From Amanita rubescens (Eukaryota; Basidiomycota; Agaricomycetes; Agaricales; Amanitaceae), in assembly GCA_015039365.1 (NCBI GenBank), contig WION01000028.1:186001-250000 (forward strand): a DNA stretch of 64,000 bases, in the 5' to 3' direction. A model generated the notes under the pieces. That model was not told the DNA's origin and did no database searches. It saw nothing but the letters and a program-made list of their open reading frames with translations. Of the stretch, positions 40,817 through 53,139 are shown piece by piece. Position 1 is the stretch's first letter. Every line of letters starts with the position of its first letter. The position numbers were made by a program, and so were the translations under genes.

Positions 40817-43800
40817 AACGTATCCCCACCCCCCCCCAACCCCTTGACACTCTTCGATATACTTGGGCTTTGGGCCTATACTAATAGAAGCGCTCATCGA
40901 CGCGCAACGTGCTGTTTCAAGTCTTGCATAACATCCGGCATTCTATGATCGTTATTTTATCGCAATCGCTCAAGTAACGATCGGGCTACATACGTCGATG
41001 ACGCTGTCCACATGGTCGAATATCCCATTAGGCAATTGCCTTCGCATGGAATTGGAGTTAATAGTAGTATAGGCATAATTTGCTCAACAGATACCCTGCT
41101 TTGACCATTATAGAGTTGACGGTGTAGTTTCTTGACGGGAGGCAGATGTGGCTACGGGGGACTCGACTCGGTTCTTTGGAACGAGTTGGAGGGGAAGCTT
41201 GCGGTAACAGTAGACAAGCGGAAGGTATCCGAGGAACCCCGGCATCTGGTGCAGTGTATAGCTGTCATAGCTTGTAGCCATAGACATTAATTACGACAAG
41301 CTTTCCAGCAAAGCCAGCTACTTGGGACAAATTCAAGGACAATATGGGTGTCCTGGGTCCACGCCATATTCAGCGCCCCTGCTATTTTTTGAGGGGCATT
41401 AGGACAAAAAGAGGCACATGCGATGACATACTAGTGACGGATTAGTATTGGTTCCCCGCTCAAGAGACAGGCACATTTCGCTCACAATGGTACAAACAAC
41501 GGGGTTGCAAGTTAGAGGAATGCCGTACGACGACCGCGGACGCGGAAACAAGGACTCAAGAGAGCCTTCCGTACGGGTCAGGTTCGATCGGAACCCTGAA
41601 ATTATCAAGGTTCCGAAATGTCTGAATGAGGCAAAATTAAATATAGGTCGAGGAACTCTGGAAAGAACGGCATTACTGTAAGTACTCGGTGGCCATGGCT
41701 GGCCCAGGCAGCACCCAAAAGCTATGTAACGCCGGAACTAGAAAGTGACTAGTGGTCATGACGTTTTGTCAATTGCAACGTGAAAACTGAGATTCAAATG
41801 TATGACAATTGACATATCGATAGACTTGGTGAGAATTACATATCGGTACACATCTCTCTCTCTCTCGTTCCGCGCTAATACCTCAGAACCTGTCTCTACG
41901 GAGGTAATTGATTCCAACCTCAGAAACATAATGTGACCCAAGTGCCCTTGACGATGCGACAGACCGTGCTTCTTGAGGGTATTTGGCTGAGCCCGGCGGT
42001 GACCGAAGCGACGAAGCGTGAACTTGAACGGTCTCCTGGCGCAAAGGAATCGTCCAATAGGATGTATTATCGACTGCAGATGACCTTCTAAACGTGTGCA
42101 AGAAGAATGGACTGAAAACATCATGCAGTGGGCACTGGGCAATCTGGGCGCCAACGGTAAGTTTTTCATGTCTCAACTCCCTAATATCCTTTCCGTTTGA
42201 TCGAAGAAACGAGTACCCTGTCATTCCGGACACCGGGCATTGGGCATCGCCTACCATCGAGTCATCAGCAGGGAAGGAGAAGGAGGTATACGGAGTTGTT
42301 CTTCATTTCGCTCCACCACTTGCATTCTACACTTTTTCAACCTTGACTCGACTATAACAACTATCAGAGCGACGGAAACTCAGGCCACCGCATCACAACT
42401 ATTCCGTCTTCCCTGTCAAGCCCTAGACAGAAAGGAACCCAGGGATCGCCGGCTACGTCGGGAATTGCTATCTCGCATGAAGTGGCGAACTTTGTCCGCA
42501 GCAGTAAAGGAGCCATTCCGTCCACGTAATAAGGGAAGAAGGAAGAACGTTGTTTGTCAACAGCCTCGATGGTTCCTTTTTGGAGCCTACGCTTCTTGTA
42601 CCGATGTGCCATTAACTTTGCGACAATAACGGGGGAGCCCTTTGACAGCTTCCTTAAAAAGATCGCATAGCTTTTGGGACTTTACATATGTGAAACAATG
42701 AAACAAACAACTATCCTGTCGTTATCCAGCGCTCTATAGCTAATCACAGCAGCAAGAATGGCTTCAACGTAACAAGTGATCATTGTGCTGGTACAGTAAG
42801 AAGATGACTATCGTATTCTCAGGATTAGCATTGCTGTGTTGCTGTTACCGCAGTCCAACTCTTGGGTTAGACTTTGCAGACATAAGCTCAAGTTCACATC
42901 GAATATAGCCAATACTAATGCCGCCGGCACCTCCCGGATGTCCAATTAACCTTATATTCATGACTAGTTCAATGTGATTAATTTAACGCTCCTAGCGAAT
43001 GGAAACACCGACCAGAATGGAAATCGTCGAAGGTATGTTCCGTAGTTATTTAAGTAGCGTAGGTCCACCTGCTGTGGTACCGTGACATGGCTTTTTTAGG
43101 ACGGCTTAGCCACTCTTGGTGAAATTCTTTTTATTGAAGGCTGGGGCCAGGAAGCGGCAAGGTCAAGAGACGAAGAAAATATTAAGTAACTCCAATTACT
43201 CACAAGGGCTTGCAGGGTCGACGAACGATGACGCTATGAAGACGAGAGCATTGTCCTCGGGGTTGTGCCCGAGTCAGAAGGTTTGCGGCATAGTCGCTGC
43301 GCATGGCCAGGAACTGTCGCGCCATTGGAGGCCATGGGTGTCGGCAAGTGTCGGTCAATTGCTTGAAAACCTAGCTGAGGTTATATCGCAAGCGCCCCTG
43401 GAGAATTCATCAGTCGTTGCTGTGATGACAATATCATACAGCGAATAATTACTAGCCAAATGGAATATAAAGTGGTTCATTTCGTGAGGAGATGCCGACG
43501 CGGATGCCGGGATCGCAGGCGGCGGCCTGCTAGGGCTAGCTATACCTTCTCTAGTAAAGGCGCGATATAACCAGGGATAATGGTGCCTAGAAGACTTTGC
43601 CAGATTGAGCGTTTGGATTCGCAGGCTGCGATGCGACAAGTTAATCGACGGGTAAGACGGGTTTCGGTTGCCATCCGAACTCAGCTGCCGACTTCACCCT
43701 TCCCCACGTTTCTTCGCTTCCCATCTCTCCATGCCGTTTCAATCTGTGAAAAAAACAGACGATAGCTAGCCATAAAAGACAAAGGCGTACCTGAAATCTG

Positions 43801-46800
43801 GATGCCGTGCGCAGGACAAGATTCTGGTTTTGTAGGCCCAAGCTCACACTCACACGAATTATTCGTTATTTACTGAGGTTCAAAATTTTCAAATATTCAA
43901 AGGCTAATACGTCAGAGTATACCGGTACCGTAATCGCTTTCGTGCACTTGATTGGCTCGTATTTCGAGCCCAGTCCTGACAAAAAATATTCGCGATTTTG
44001 GGGTGCGTCGGAGACATTCAACCTCCGAGAATAGTGTGAAGTAGTACAGTATTGCCAAATTTGTATTACCTGCCTATTCTCATTTTGCTTCGCAGAAAAA
44101 GAGCGATTACCATACGTGCTTCAAACTTCAAGCTTCAGCTTCAATGATCACCAACGCATATGCACATGAATATCGGTCCATCGGAGATCAAGCGTGCGCA
44201 GCCACGCGCACAAGGGCATCCCGACACAGATTCCAAGTTTTCCCTATCTGGATATGTCAGAATTTGCGTTGCCATCTCAATAGACTTGCCTTATCTTTCA
44301 GCACATGTTCAAGTAGATCTGGGATGCCGGGGTCTCTCACTACTAGTCTACTTCAAGTTATAGCAATTGCCGTAGGTCGTCTCAAGGAGACATATCCACA
44401 TGGCTCGATATCTTGCCTGGGCTTTCACACGTCAATCACTGCAGGCCAACAAGATGCCTTTTTAGATAGTACTAGCCTCAGCCGCTAAGGTACTCATTAT
44501 CCAATATCAGTGGTCACAGAGGCTTGCACTGGCCGCGCTGGATGACTCGAAAATCGCGCGATAATTGCTACCTTTTCTCAATCTCATGAATGAAACACCT
44601 TCATGACAAATGCCCGTTGCACGATTCCCGACGTGTTTTCCGATTGGAATTTGGCCAGAAAAGCGTCAGGTGGTTTTCCGGGTCTTTCCTTATCATTTCC
44701 TGTTAACTCCTTCAAGCGTGGGGTTGATCCGTTGAGGCTGTTTAATCTCTCCGTCCAACGCGAACCTCCTCTGATCATAAATTATTCTTTTCTCCCTGCA
44801 TGACCTTCTGGCAAACGCCACATTTGTCTTGCATGTGTATGTCAAACTCAGGCTGAGAACGGCACGATGCGACCGTTATTGTCACGGGCAGGTCGGTCGG
44901 CGTCGACGGACTTTTATCTTTCCCCCAGAGTCGCGCAATTTGGACGCGGCAAGAACACAATAACGGGCCATGCCGTTAGACTTGGAAATGACCCGCACCC
45001 GCACAGCCGTTGGTGATGTGATGAAAATGGTCGAAGCTCGGTAGGCACCCAACTTTTACGCTGTACGGTAGAAACGATGAGAGAATGATGTTCCCCTGAA
45101 TCTAGTCATGAAACATAACGATGGTCGATCATCCCAATCACCGTTCGCGGCCGTGCAAGGTATCGCGCGTCCAACTCCATAACGACCACGTCGAGAGAAA
45201 ATGATCCGGTATGTTTCTAGTTTCTAGCAATGGAATGTACAATGGCGTCTCTCATCTTGTGGCTGTTAGATCCACGTAAAAGGTGGTCCTTGAAGGCCGA
45301 AGGGTTAAGCACGTTCCAGGAGTATGTGCGATTATGCGATCACCGACGATCTGGTGCCGCTGCTACATGCATTACAGGTAAGATTTTCGTCATAATAATG
45401 TGAGCACTGCGCACACCGGAGGTAAGGCTCCCAGGGGTCGCCGGTAGTCTCGCCTCTCCCTTGTAGCCGTTAGCGCTATCTCCGCTAATGCCAAAGTTAG
45501 TTGTACCTATGCATCACACAGATGCCAAACCAAACGCGGTGTCGTATACGTGTTACACATGAATTAAGATTTAATTTTTGGACGGGGGTTGCTAACGGTA
45601 AAGACCTGAGGCCTCCTTACGTTACAGTTACAAGGGGAGAGAGGAGAGGAATACTCAGGAAGAGGTGAATGAAATTTCATTTCTCGTTTCATTCAGTGGG
45701 GCCCCGGGCAAGCAAAGCCTTCCTTTCTTCGTTATCTGATTATTTTATTCGTCATCTTTTTTTGCTTTTGCATTCCAGGACTGGGTAAAATGGTTCATGC
45801 CGAGATTGGGAGCGCTTACTCCATAGGTCATATTCTTCCGCTGAGTTCAGCGGAGTCAAAAGGCAATGAAATCCGAAATCCAGCCTCATAGTTCTAGCCG
45901 ACGACGCTCTCGATCATACGGGGAAGTCGTAGCCGATTGGATCATCGGTACCGGCGTTCCTCTCTGCTTGCCGGCCAAAAGGGATAGAGAATGTGCACCA
46001 GGAATCGTTCGTTGAAGGGGGTGACGACGACGTCGGACGTGCTGTACTGCCTTGCCAGCCTAGGGTAGAGTACCGTAGTACTAGTAAACGCTAGGCACTG
46101 AGGAAGTCGTGTCACCTGCCAGGAAAGCATGACGCCATGAGACCCTTTCCCTCGGTAGCCAATAAAGGCGCATGCGTCCGAGCTCCGCCCGCATATTATG
46201 AAATATCCCATGAAATAATAGTCACTAGGGACAGAGTAGAAGGTGGAGATAGAAGGAAGTGAATAATAATGACGCTCGAAACTCTAGATCTTTCAACGGC
46301 CGTCGTCGCGTGAGCGGCGCGCGTTCTCAAGTTATATTTGCTCCACGGGAGGGAAATGATTAATGAAGGTGGGACTCGGACTCGGATTCGGATTTTGTGA
46401 CGCCTGCCAATGCCATGACGGGTAGTAGCACAGCTGAGCGGCTGCAACGTTGCAAAAAAGACAAAAAAAAAAAAAGTTCTACTACGTAGCTCATTACAAC
46501 AAGCTAAGCTAAAGACGGAAGCCCTACCTAAGTGCGAGCAGCCAATCGCTTAAGATTTGTCGTACTACTACGCCGAGTAAACCTCCGCAAAGTCATTATA
46601 ACTCACATGGCTCATGAATAGCGTTCACTATACCTGAAGCGAACGTCGCTTCGATTCCACGCCGCTTAACTTCCACTTATGCAGTGCGTCAGGAGGGTGA
46701 AAAAAAGGCCAGCCGACGTATGCGGGGACGACAGCCTCCCTTCTTTCCTTCCGGATGACCGGATCCCCCAGACACACACACACACACGAGTATCGTTTAC

Positions 46801-47154
46801 GAGATTTATATATTTATGTAAATTTGATAGTACACGGGAGTTAAAGACTAAGCCAAAACAGAGGGGGATATGTGATCTAAATGTAATTTCAAGTCGCATG
46901 TATGGTACACTACATTGATTTAGCTGACAATAAATAACAAGGCGCACGGTATGAAAAAAATACGAATGGACCGGTGCGAAGGGAAAAAAATTTGAAGGAA
47001 AAAAAAAGAGGAAGAGTTCGAGGCAGGCCATAGGTGGTATGTAAAATTCGTGGTATCGCGGCCAACGGTGCCAATTTGTCGTTTTTTCTTCATGACGTTT
47101 AAATATGGGTTTGTATTAAATGGATTCACGGCGAATTAGCCGCCGGTACGCCCT
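40817..47154. other. 6.3-kb gene-poor region
   Basis: No gene could be supported. Open frames of 60-140 codons occur on both strands but lack motifs, and none extends by splicing. Minor features are a C-run at 40830-40838, a CT-repeat (41850-41862), A-runs (46450-46475) and a CA-repeat (46771-46787). It lies downstream of the 39763 gene and of the GATA-factor gene, so it is not an upstream region of either. No tRNA, snRNA or transposon end was recognised. Confidence 0.5.
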
Positions 47155-48648
47155 TCATGAGGCAACAACGGTAGGTAATGGTGCCTGCAAGGTCAACGCG
47201 CCTGAACTAGTTTCCTTGGCGAGCTCGCCTCCGACAGACAAGCCTTGCCATGCTAGTTCCTGCGTTTGCGCTTGTGTGGTTCCTGCGGGGGGAGAGTAGT
47301 AAGGCGCGTTGACAGGAGGGGAAGGCGACTGCGCGGGAGTAGCAGCTGACGGTGTTTTCAGAGAAGTCACGTCGTTCAGCGAGACATTCGGGAGACGAAT
47401 GCCACCATCCCGAGGAGGGGATTGAGAGGCGTCGCGGGAAAGAGGGAAAGGGTTAACGTTGGGAGAGTTGTACGAGGTTGCAGAGGCGGAGCTGGTGGAA
47501 GAATAGACTGATGCTATTCGGTTTCGTCAGCATTTGGAGTTGTGCTGCCTAGATTTGAACGTACCACTATCGTCCCAGTCGCTTGTAGCACTGCCAGATT
47601 GCACGGAAGACGAGGACGAGACAGAGTCACGCCTGGTCAGGCCGTTGAATTCTCGCGGCTCCTTTTTAACAACGGTGGTTTTTGGCTTTGGGCTTGTCGT
47701 GCCCTTGGATTGCTTTCTGGTCTTGTTTCCGGCACGCAATTCGTCAAAACGAAGCGGACGCGGACGCAAGTGAGTGCGTTCGTAAAGACCACACTTGTTG
47801 CAAACGATTTTTCCAGGGTTAAGCGTTGACCTGCGCCACGAAGGTGGCTCGGTCGTGTGACAGTTGAAGCACCGGCGCCGAAGGTATTGGGTTTCCTTGG
47901 AGGCGGCGTCATCTGTGTGATGCACGGGATGGCCCGTGGGCAAATACGAGACTCCAAGCGTGTGACAGTTTGAAGGCATGCACCTGTAAGACGAAACCAT
48001 CATAGAAGCAGCGGGAGGGTCTTCCAACTTGATGTTGGCGTTTTCGTCGAAATTGCGGTAGCCGGCATGAGGAGAAGTGTTCATAGGGGGTATAATATGC
48101 TCGGAAGGCAATTGGGATTGTTCCGAAGGTAAGGGCGGAAGGGAGTCTGCATAATAAGAGTCCTGACGCGCATAATGCGCGTGCACGATGGAAGCATCCT
48201 GAGACCAAAAAGAACGATACTGGAGCGGCATAGAGTGGTCCTGGTCATGTCGGGCAATTGGATAAGTAGCGCGGCGGATGGGATGGTAGTCGTTGGGACG
48301 AGAGTGAGTCCAAGAATCATAAGGAGGCTGGTGGTGTTGGGTATGATTGTCCGGGAGTTCGGGTTCGTAGAGTTCCTGTAGGAGGGAGGGACGCGAAGGA
48401 TGGTAATCATAATGATTGTGGTGAGACCAAGTAGGATTTACGGGGACTACATGGTCATCATGGGAGTCAGTAAAAATATTACGGACAGGGGGGTCAAGAT
48501 GCTTGTAGACGGTGGGATAATGAATTTCATCTCGAGGAGAGGGAGTACGTGGAGCAGATGAGTCAGAGTAGGAAGCGTAACCGTCAAAAGCGAGAGAGTC
48601 CATTATTGAGAGACGATGAAAAGGAACGGGGCTTTGAATCGAAGGCAA
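47155..48648 (-). CDS. GATA-type zinc-finger transcription factor, 480 aa
   Basis: A single GATA zinc finger (CFNCHTTEPPSWRRS...CNKC, CX2CX18CX2C) with a basic tail (HLRPRPLRFDELRAGNKTRK) lies near residue 260, in a mostly disordered protein rich in histidine, proline, serine and tyrosine. Two exons, 48648-47565 and 47513-47155, are joined in phase by a 51-bp intron (GTACGT...ATGCTGACG...ATAG). The unspliced frame would stop 12 codons into the intron. GATA factors bind WGATAR sites. In basidiomycetes members regulate nitrogen use, light response and fruiting, and which of these applies is not clear from the finger. The 18-residue loop and PSWRRSTLNPGKIVC differ from the AreA type. Long gene-free tracts lie on both sides. 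Confidence 0.9.
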
Positions 48649-51600
48649 ATCTGCGTTTTGAACTAAACAAATCGACTTGCACAGGGTCCATTTTCCATTT
48701 CTAGACTCCCTCTATCATCCAAACGGGGTTATCTAAACAGCTTGGACCCCAATCACCAATCGGACCCTGTACCATTATTCTGGTTCGCCTGCCCCCCAAG
48801 ATACCGCCTCACCCGTGCACAGCTCCTTGTCCCTGTCACTCCCACGCCCCCCCTTCTCACGAATCCTCTCTTCCGCCCTTGCCTTCATTAGCTCTCCGCC
48901 ATCTCTCACCTGACTATTTGCCACATCTTTTCCACCCACAATTCACCCCTCCACTGTACCCTCTCAGCCTTTATTTAGCGTCGGGGGTTCACCGACTTGA
49001 GTTGATACTTCTCTTTTTGGTCAAATTCAATTACAGCACCCGTTTCATCCTGCTCTCTCGCCAAGCCGCGGCTCGTGAACGCGTCTAAGACTTTGCACAG
49101 CAGGGCCACTTATGAGTACTACCATTGACAGTGACATGGACAGGCAAAGCCAAATCATACCTATTGCCTCGTTGTCAGTGCATTGCCTAACACTTATAAT
49201 AGACGCTTTCGTTATTCGCGTGTGACCGTTTACTCCGCCTCTCCTACTTGGAAGGTATCATACACACTCATTCCTATTCCGAGAGATATACCAGACGTGG
49301 TTGCTCGACGTCCTCCAACGTTCACCGTCACAGCCACAGGTCGGACACCGCCACCGACGCGCGACACATTCACATATTCACACAAACGCTATAAACGTAC
49401 TCTCAATCAAAAATGCCCTCATCGCCGCGTGCTGTAATTATTGCGTCTGCGAAACGTACAATCGCCGTTACGGCAGGAAATAGCGCGAGGGCGGGATTAA
49501 GCCTAATTACCCATCTTTGGGCAAAATTTTCTTCGGCCGGCTTGAACCACATGGCCCCCCGATGACTATAGCCCTTTTAACCGACACGTGTCATGAGCAA
49601 TAATGCTAGTGCCTTGAAAAATTATCTACCATAGTCAAATTGGACACCTGACTAGACCACATTCGTTTTGCGTATTACGCTACAAAGTTATTTCAAAAAA
49701 CACGTATGCAAGGGTTGGGGCGGCTGGACAATCTTCAGGGATGTTCGAGGCCAGACCCGGCTACTTATCGCCTCCCACTGCGGCCGTCTGCGCACCGCAC
49801 AAGACATGACATCTAGTGGTGTGCGTTGCGTGCTCTAGGTCTTCTTCTCCAAAGGAGAGGCGCCCACGAAAGAGTCCACTTCCATCGGAGTGTAACCAAA
49901 TTTAGATTATACGCCCCGCCAGCTGCATGTAAACGTGGATGCATCCCGCGCATGTGGTGGATTTGCCTCCCCTTTTCTGAAGAGAATCCTTTTTTCCACA
50001 AACGGAAATGACAAACGTCACACCGTCAATAAAGTAACGTCAGTGGGCGGCGCGCGCGCAGTTAGTTCGAACGTTCACGTTCACTTGTCACTGAATTGCA
50101 CACATGTCCCTGGGAGGGAATAATGTAATTACAATACACAATGCGACTTCTTTGTGTTTCCATTGCATTATAACGCTGGTAGCACAGCTGTCGGGAAACA
50201 AGCACACATCGTTATCTACACAAAACCGGTGAGAACGGCAGGGCGTTGCCCCTTGAAGGGCAGAGACGGAAGAATTTGGTATATGTTAGTCCCACTCATT
50301 CAAATAAACTCAGCAGCACAGCAGTGAGCTGTCTCCCGAGACTCCCTGTTATAATGAGAGCCTGCCTAACGCCAATGACTGGTCTTCTAGCCCAGGGCAT
50401 CCATTATGTGATGATATATGGATAATAATGGCTCGTAAAGGGAACGCACATATCCTGTTATTGTTATGCTTCCCCCCACTCTATCTCACCACGGTACCGC
50501 AGATATTTGGAGCCACCTGCCTCTTTTAGTCGATGTGGTAGGTTGCTGCGGATGACCACACACTCCGTTACAGCTTACGCCGGTGCACCCATGTCCAGGA
50601 ATTTGCCGTACGCTTGTTTATATGAATCGAATAGAATCCTCTTCATCTCAGTACTTCACTCGGTGTTGTTGTTGTTGTACATGCTTTTTTGAGGGTTGTG
50701 AATGGGCGGCATTTCGTTCCATTTGTCATTATCGCAGGATCTTTCTTCCGCTTCCGCTATCCGATGCCACGGTGTTGCTTTTCCCGGAGTAGCCGGGAAC
50801 AAGGAGCGCTCGTTAGCCTGAGTGTGGATGCGGACTTGTAGCCCGTTTTGGGATTGCGCTTTCGATTATGCACGTGCTTATGGCTCGATCGTGGACCGCT
50901 TGGCGTGGTGGTGTTGGCAAGGCATTTTAGAGTTTATGAGCAACGAGGGCCAGTAGATAGCTTGCGAGATTAGGGAGTCATCTTTTGCAGATAATAGGCC
51001 CGGGTTTCCGTTGTTTGTTAAAAGTATGGCAATCAAGAAGGTCAAAGACCAGTACGTTGCCCCTTCGAACCTACGCGTAGGCATGTTATTCGGATCGTGG
51101 TGTATTCCATCCGGCCAAGAATGGGCTAAGTAAAGAATTTAGGGTGCTAGGGTGGTTGCTAATTAAAGCCCTGCTATAATGGATCGCTAATAGGTCAGGT
51201 TGGAGACCGCCCGGGAAACCGCAAGACTCATACCTAGATAAGTAACTGTTTTCATGCCCGGCCACGGCCGTTCGGCAGTGTCGATAACTGAAGTGGGATA
51301 TGTTACACATTTGGAATAGTGCTCGCCACCAAAAGAAACGGGTAGATAACAGGTATACGAGGGCGGGAAGATGAGTGTGCGGAATTGCTGCGTCGGAGCT
51401 CATGTCCGTTCGTTGCGCATATTAATTCAACTACGAAGACAATAGTCTCCGAGCGCCCCTAGGCTCAAAGCAGGGAAGTCGGAAGTGGCCGCTAGGTGTT
51501 ACATGGTTTCAAAGTCGAAAGTAGGGATTCAATTGGCCGGACCGGACCAACGGGGTGTAACGGATTCTTGAAAGAATGTTCCAGCGCCCTGTCGTCGGAT

Positions 51601-51763
51601 CGCGCCAGGGAGACCCTGAGCCTTGAGGCATGTACTGAATTGTGCGCCTTGGAATAGAAATTAGAATAGAATAGAATAGAATTCATTACAATCGTGACAC
51701 GTAGCGCGTTAGCGTGTAACATTGCTAACACTCACGTCATTCAGCTTTCCCTGACGTGCAAGC
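48649..51763. other. 3.1-kb upstream/intergenic region
   Basis: Region between the divergent GATA-factor gene and the UBAC2-like gene. The part next to the GATA gene (48660-49000) is pyrimidine-rich on the plus strand, typical of a long leader or promoter. A short GAATA repeat (AGAATAGAATAGAATAGAAT) is at about 51663-51682. No gene was recognised. Confidence 0.5.
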
Positions 51764-53084
51764 ATGTCTTTTGAACATGCTCTCGTGACAAAAGGTTAGC
51801 TGGGCAAGTCGCAAATACAACCGTTAATAATGTCATGGTTCTTACAGGACTTATGGTGGGAGCTGCCATCTCTTCCATACTCGTCGGATTGTTCGATATA
51901 AAGCATTACTTCCATATTCAAGTAAGTTCAATTGTGGATAAGGAAGGGCTCTTTGATAACAAAACGGTTTAGCTGGTACCCCATATAAACCGCCACCACC
52001 AGGTATTACCTTGCCCTACTTAAAACCCCGTTCCGCGGAGCGCTCAAAAACGTTTCACTTTACAGTATTGGCGACTGCTTCTTCACCACTTGGCGTTCTC
52101 CAACTCCACAGATCTTTTTCTCGCGGAGATTCTGTTTTTCAATGTCGGCGTACAGATAGAGAGACAGTTCGGGAGTGTCAAGTATGCGGTACGTGCATTT
52201 CCGATTCGTCCCTTGGCGGATCAGTGACGAGGCTCCTACTATTTCTAGTCATTTGCGATAATCACTATCTTACTAGGGACCATCCTCGAATTCACAGCTT
52301 TAATCCTGTTCCACCGATTTGGACTGAATCACATAGCCATGGGCCCATCAATTTTAATTTTCAGCATATTGTACCAGTATTCTCGGATCGTACCCGCGGC
52401 GTACAAATTCCGCATATTTGGCATACCCCTGAGTAACAAGAACATGCCATATCTGCTTGCGTTGCAGGTAGGCGCCCGACTTTTTTTAACATTGTTTTGA
52501 CTCATATCCTCACAGCTGGCCATAAGCCGCTTGCCAGGTTCTGCTGCTGTGGCCGTTATTGGTATTTTGACAGGCCAGCTTTATCGGTCTGACTTGGCAA
52601 ACCTAAAATCTTACCGAATATCTCCATCTCTTGTGGATTTCGCTACCCGTTATATTCTTCCTTTTCTTGGGAATGCCCGTGCTCCCCAACGGTCTAACCG
52701 TGCCTTGCCTGAGGATAGGCCTTCATCAAGTAGGACCAATTGGCCACCACCAAATGAAGAAGTCATTACTACTGCGCGCACGGCACCCACAGCACGTCAT
52801 TCAGAAGATGAAGCACCCCGGAGATCGTCTGTCGTCCAACAGTGGGTTGACGAACTCTCAGGACGCACCGAACGAGAAAGCGCCGTTCGCGTGGCGACAG
52901 AAGAGCAAATCAACACAATGGTAGCCATGTTTCCTCAAGTACCCCGGGAGATCATCGTAAACGCACTACAAGAAAAGTAAGCACCACAGTCGCAAATCTA
53001 TTGACGATGTAATCTCATTGATGCAGTCGCACGCCTGAGGAAATCGCTGATTCGTTGCTCGCGGCAAGAGAAGCATCATCATGA
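51764..53084 (+). CDS. UBAC2/Dsc2-like rhomboid pseudoprotease with C-terminal UBA/CUE domain, 331 aa
   Basis: Seven exons (51764-51794, 51848-51921, 51973-52002, 52066-52188, 52249-52467, 52516-52976, 53027-53084) give 996 nt in one frame. The N-terminal two thirds are membrane segments of the rhomboid-like fold: GLMVGAAISSILVGLFDIKH, SFAIITILLGTILEFTALIL, HRFGLNHIAMGPSILIFSIL and GSAAVAVIGILTGQLYRSDL. The serine protease motif GxSx is absent (AMGPS). The C-terminus TEEQINTMVAMFPQVPREII continues to NALQEN and TPEEIADSLLA, a UBA/CUE fold that binds ubiquitin. UBAC2 and fission-yeast Dsc2 have this layout and act in ER or Golgi membranes with ubiquitin ligases in protein degradation and sterol-linked signalling. 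That is inferred from architecture. It is convergent with eIF3d, 55 bp away. Confidence 0.85.
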
Positions 53085-53139
53085 TGTACAGACATGTGGC
53101 AATCTGTAAACTCTTGACTGATACTGCCAAATATCCCCA

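Noticed and set aside
42094..42629. Overlapping frames of 80-130 codons on both strands
   Set aside because: No motif, no splice logic and frames conflict; treated as non-coding.
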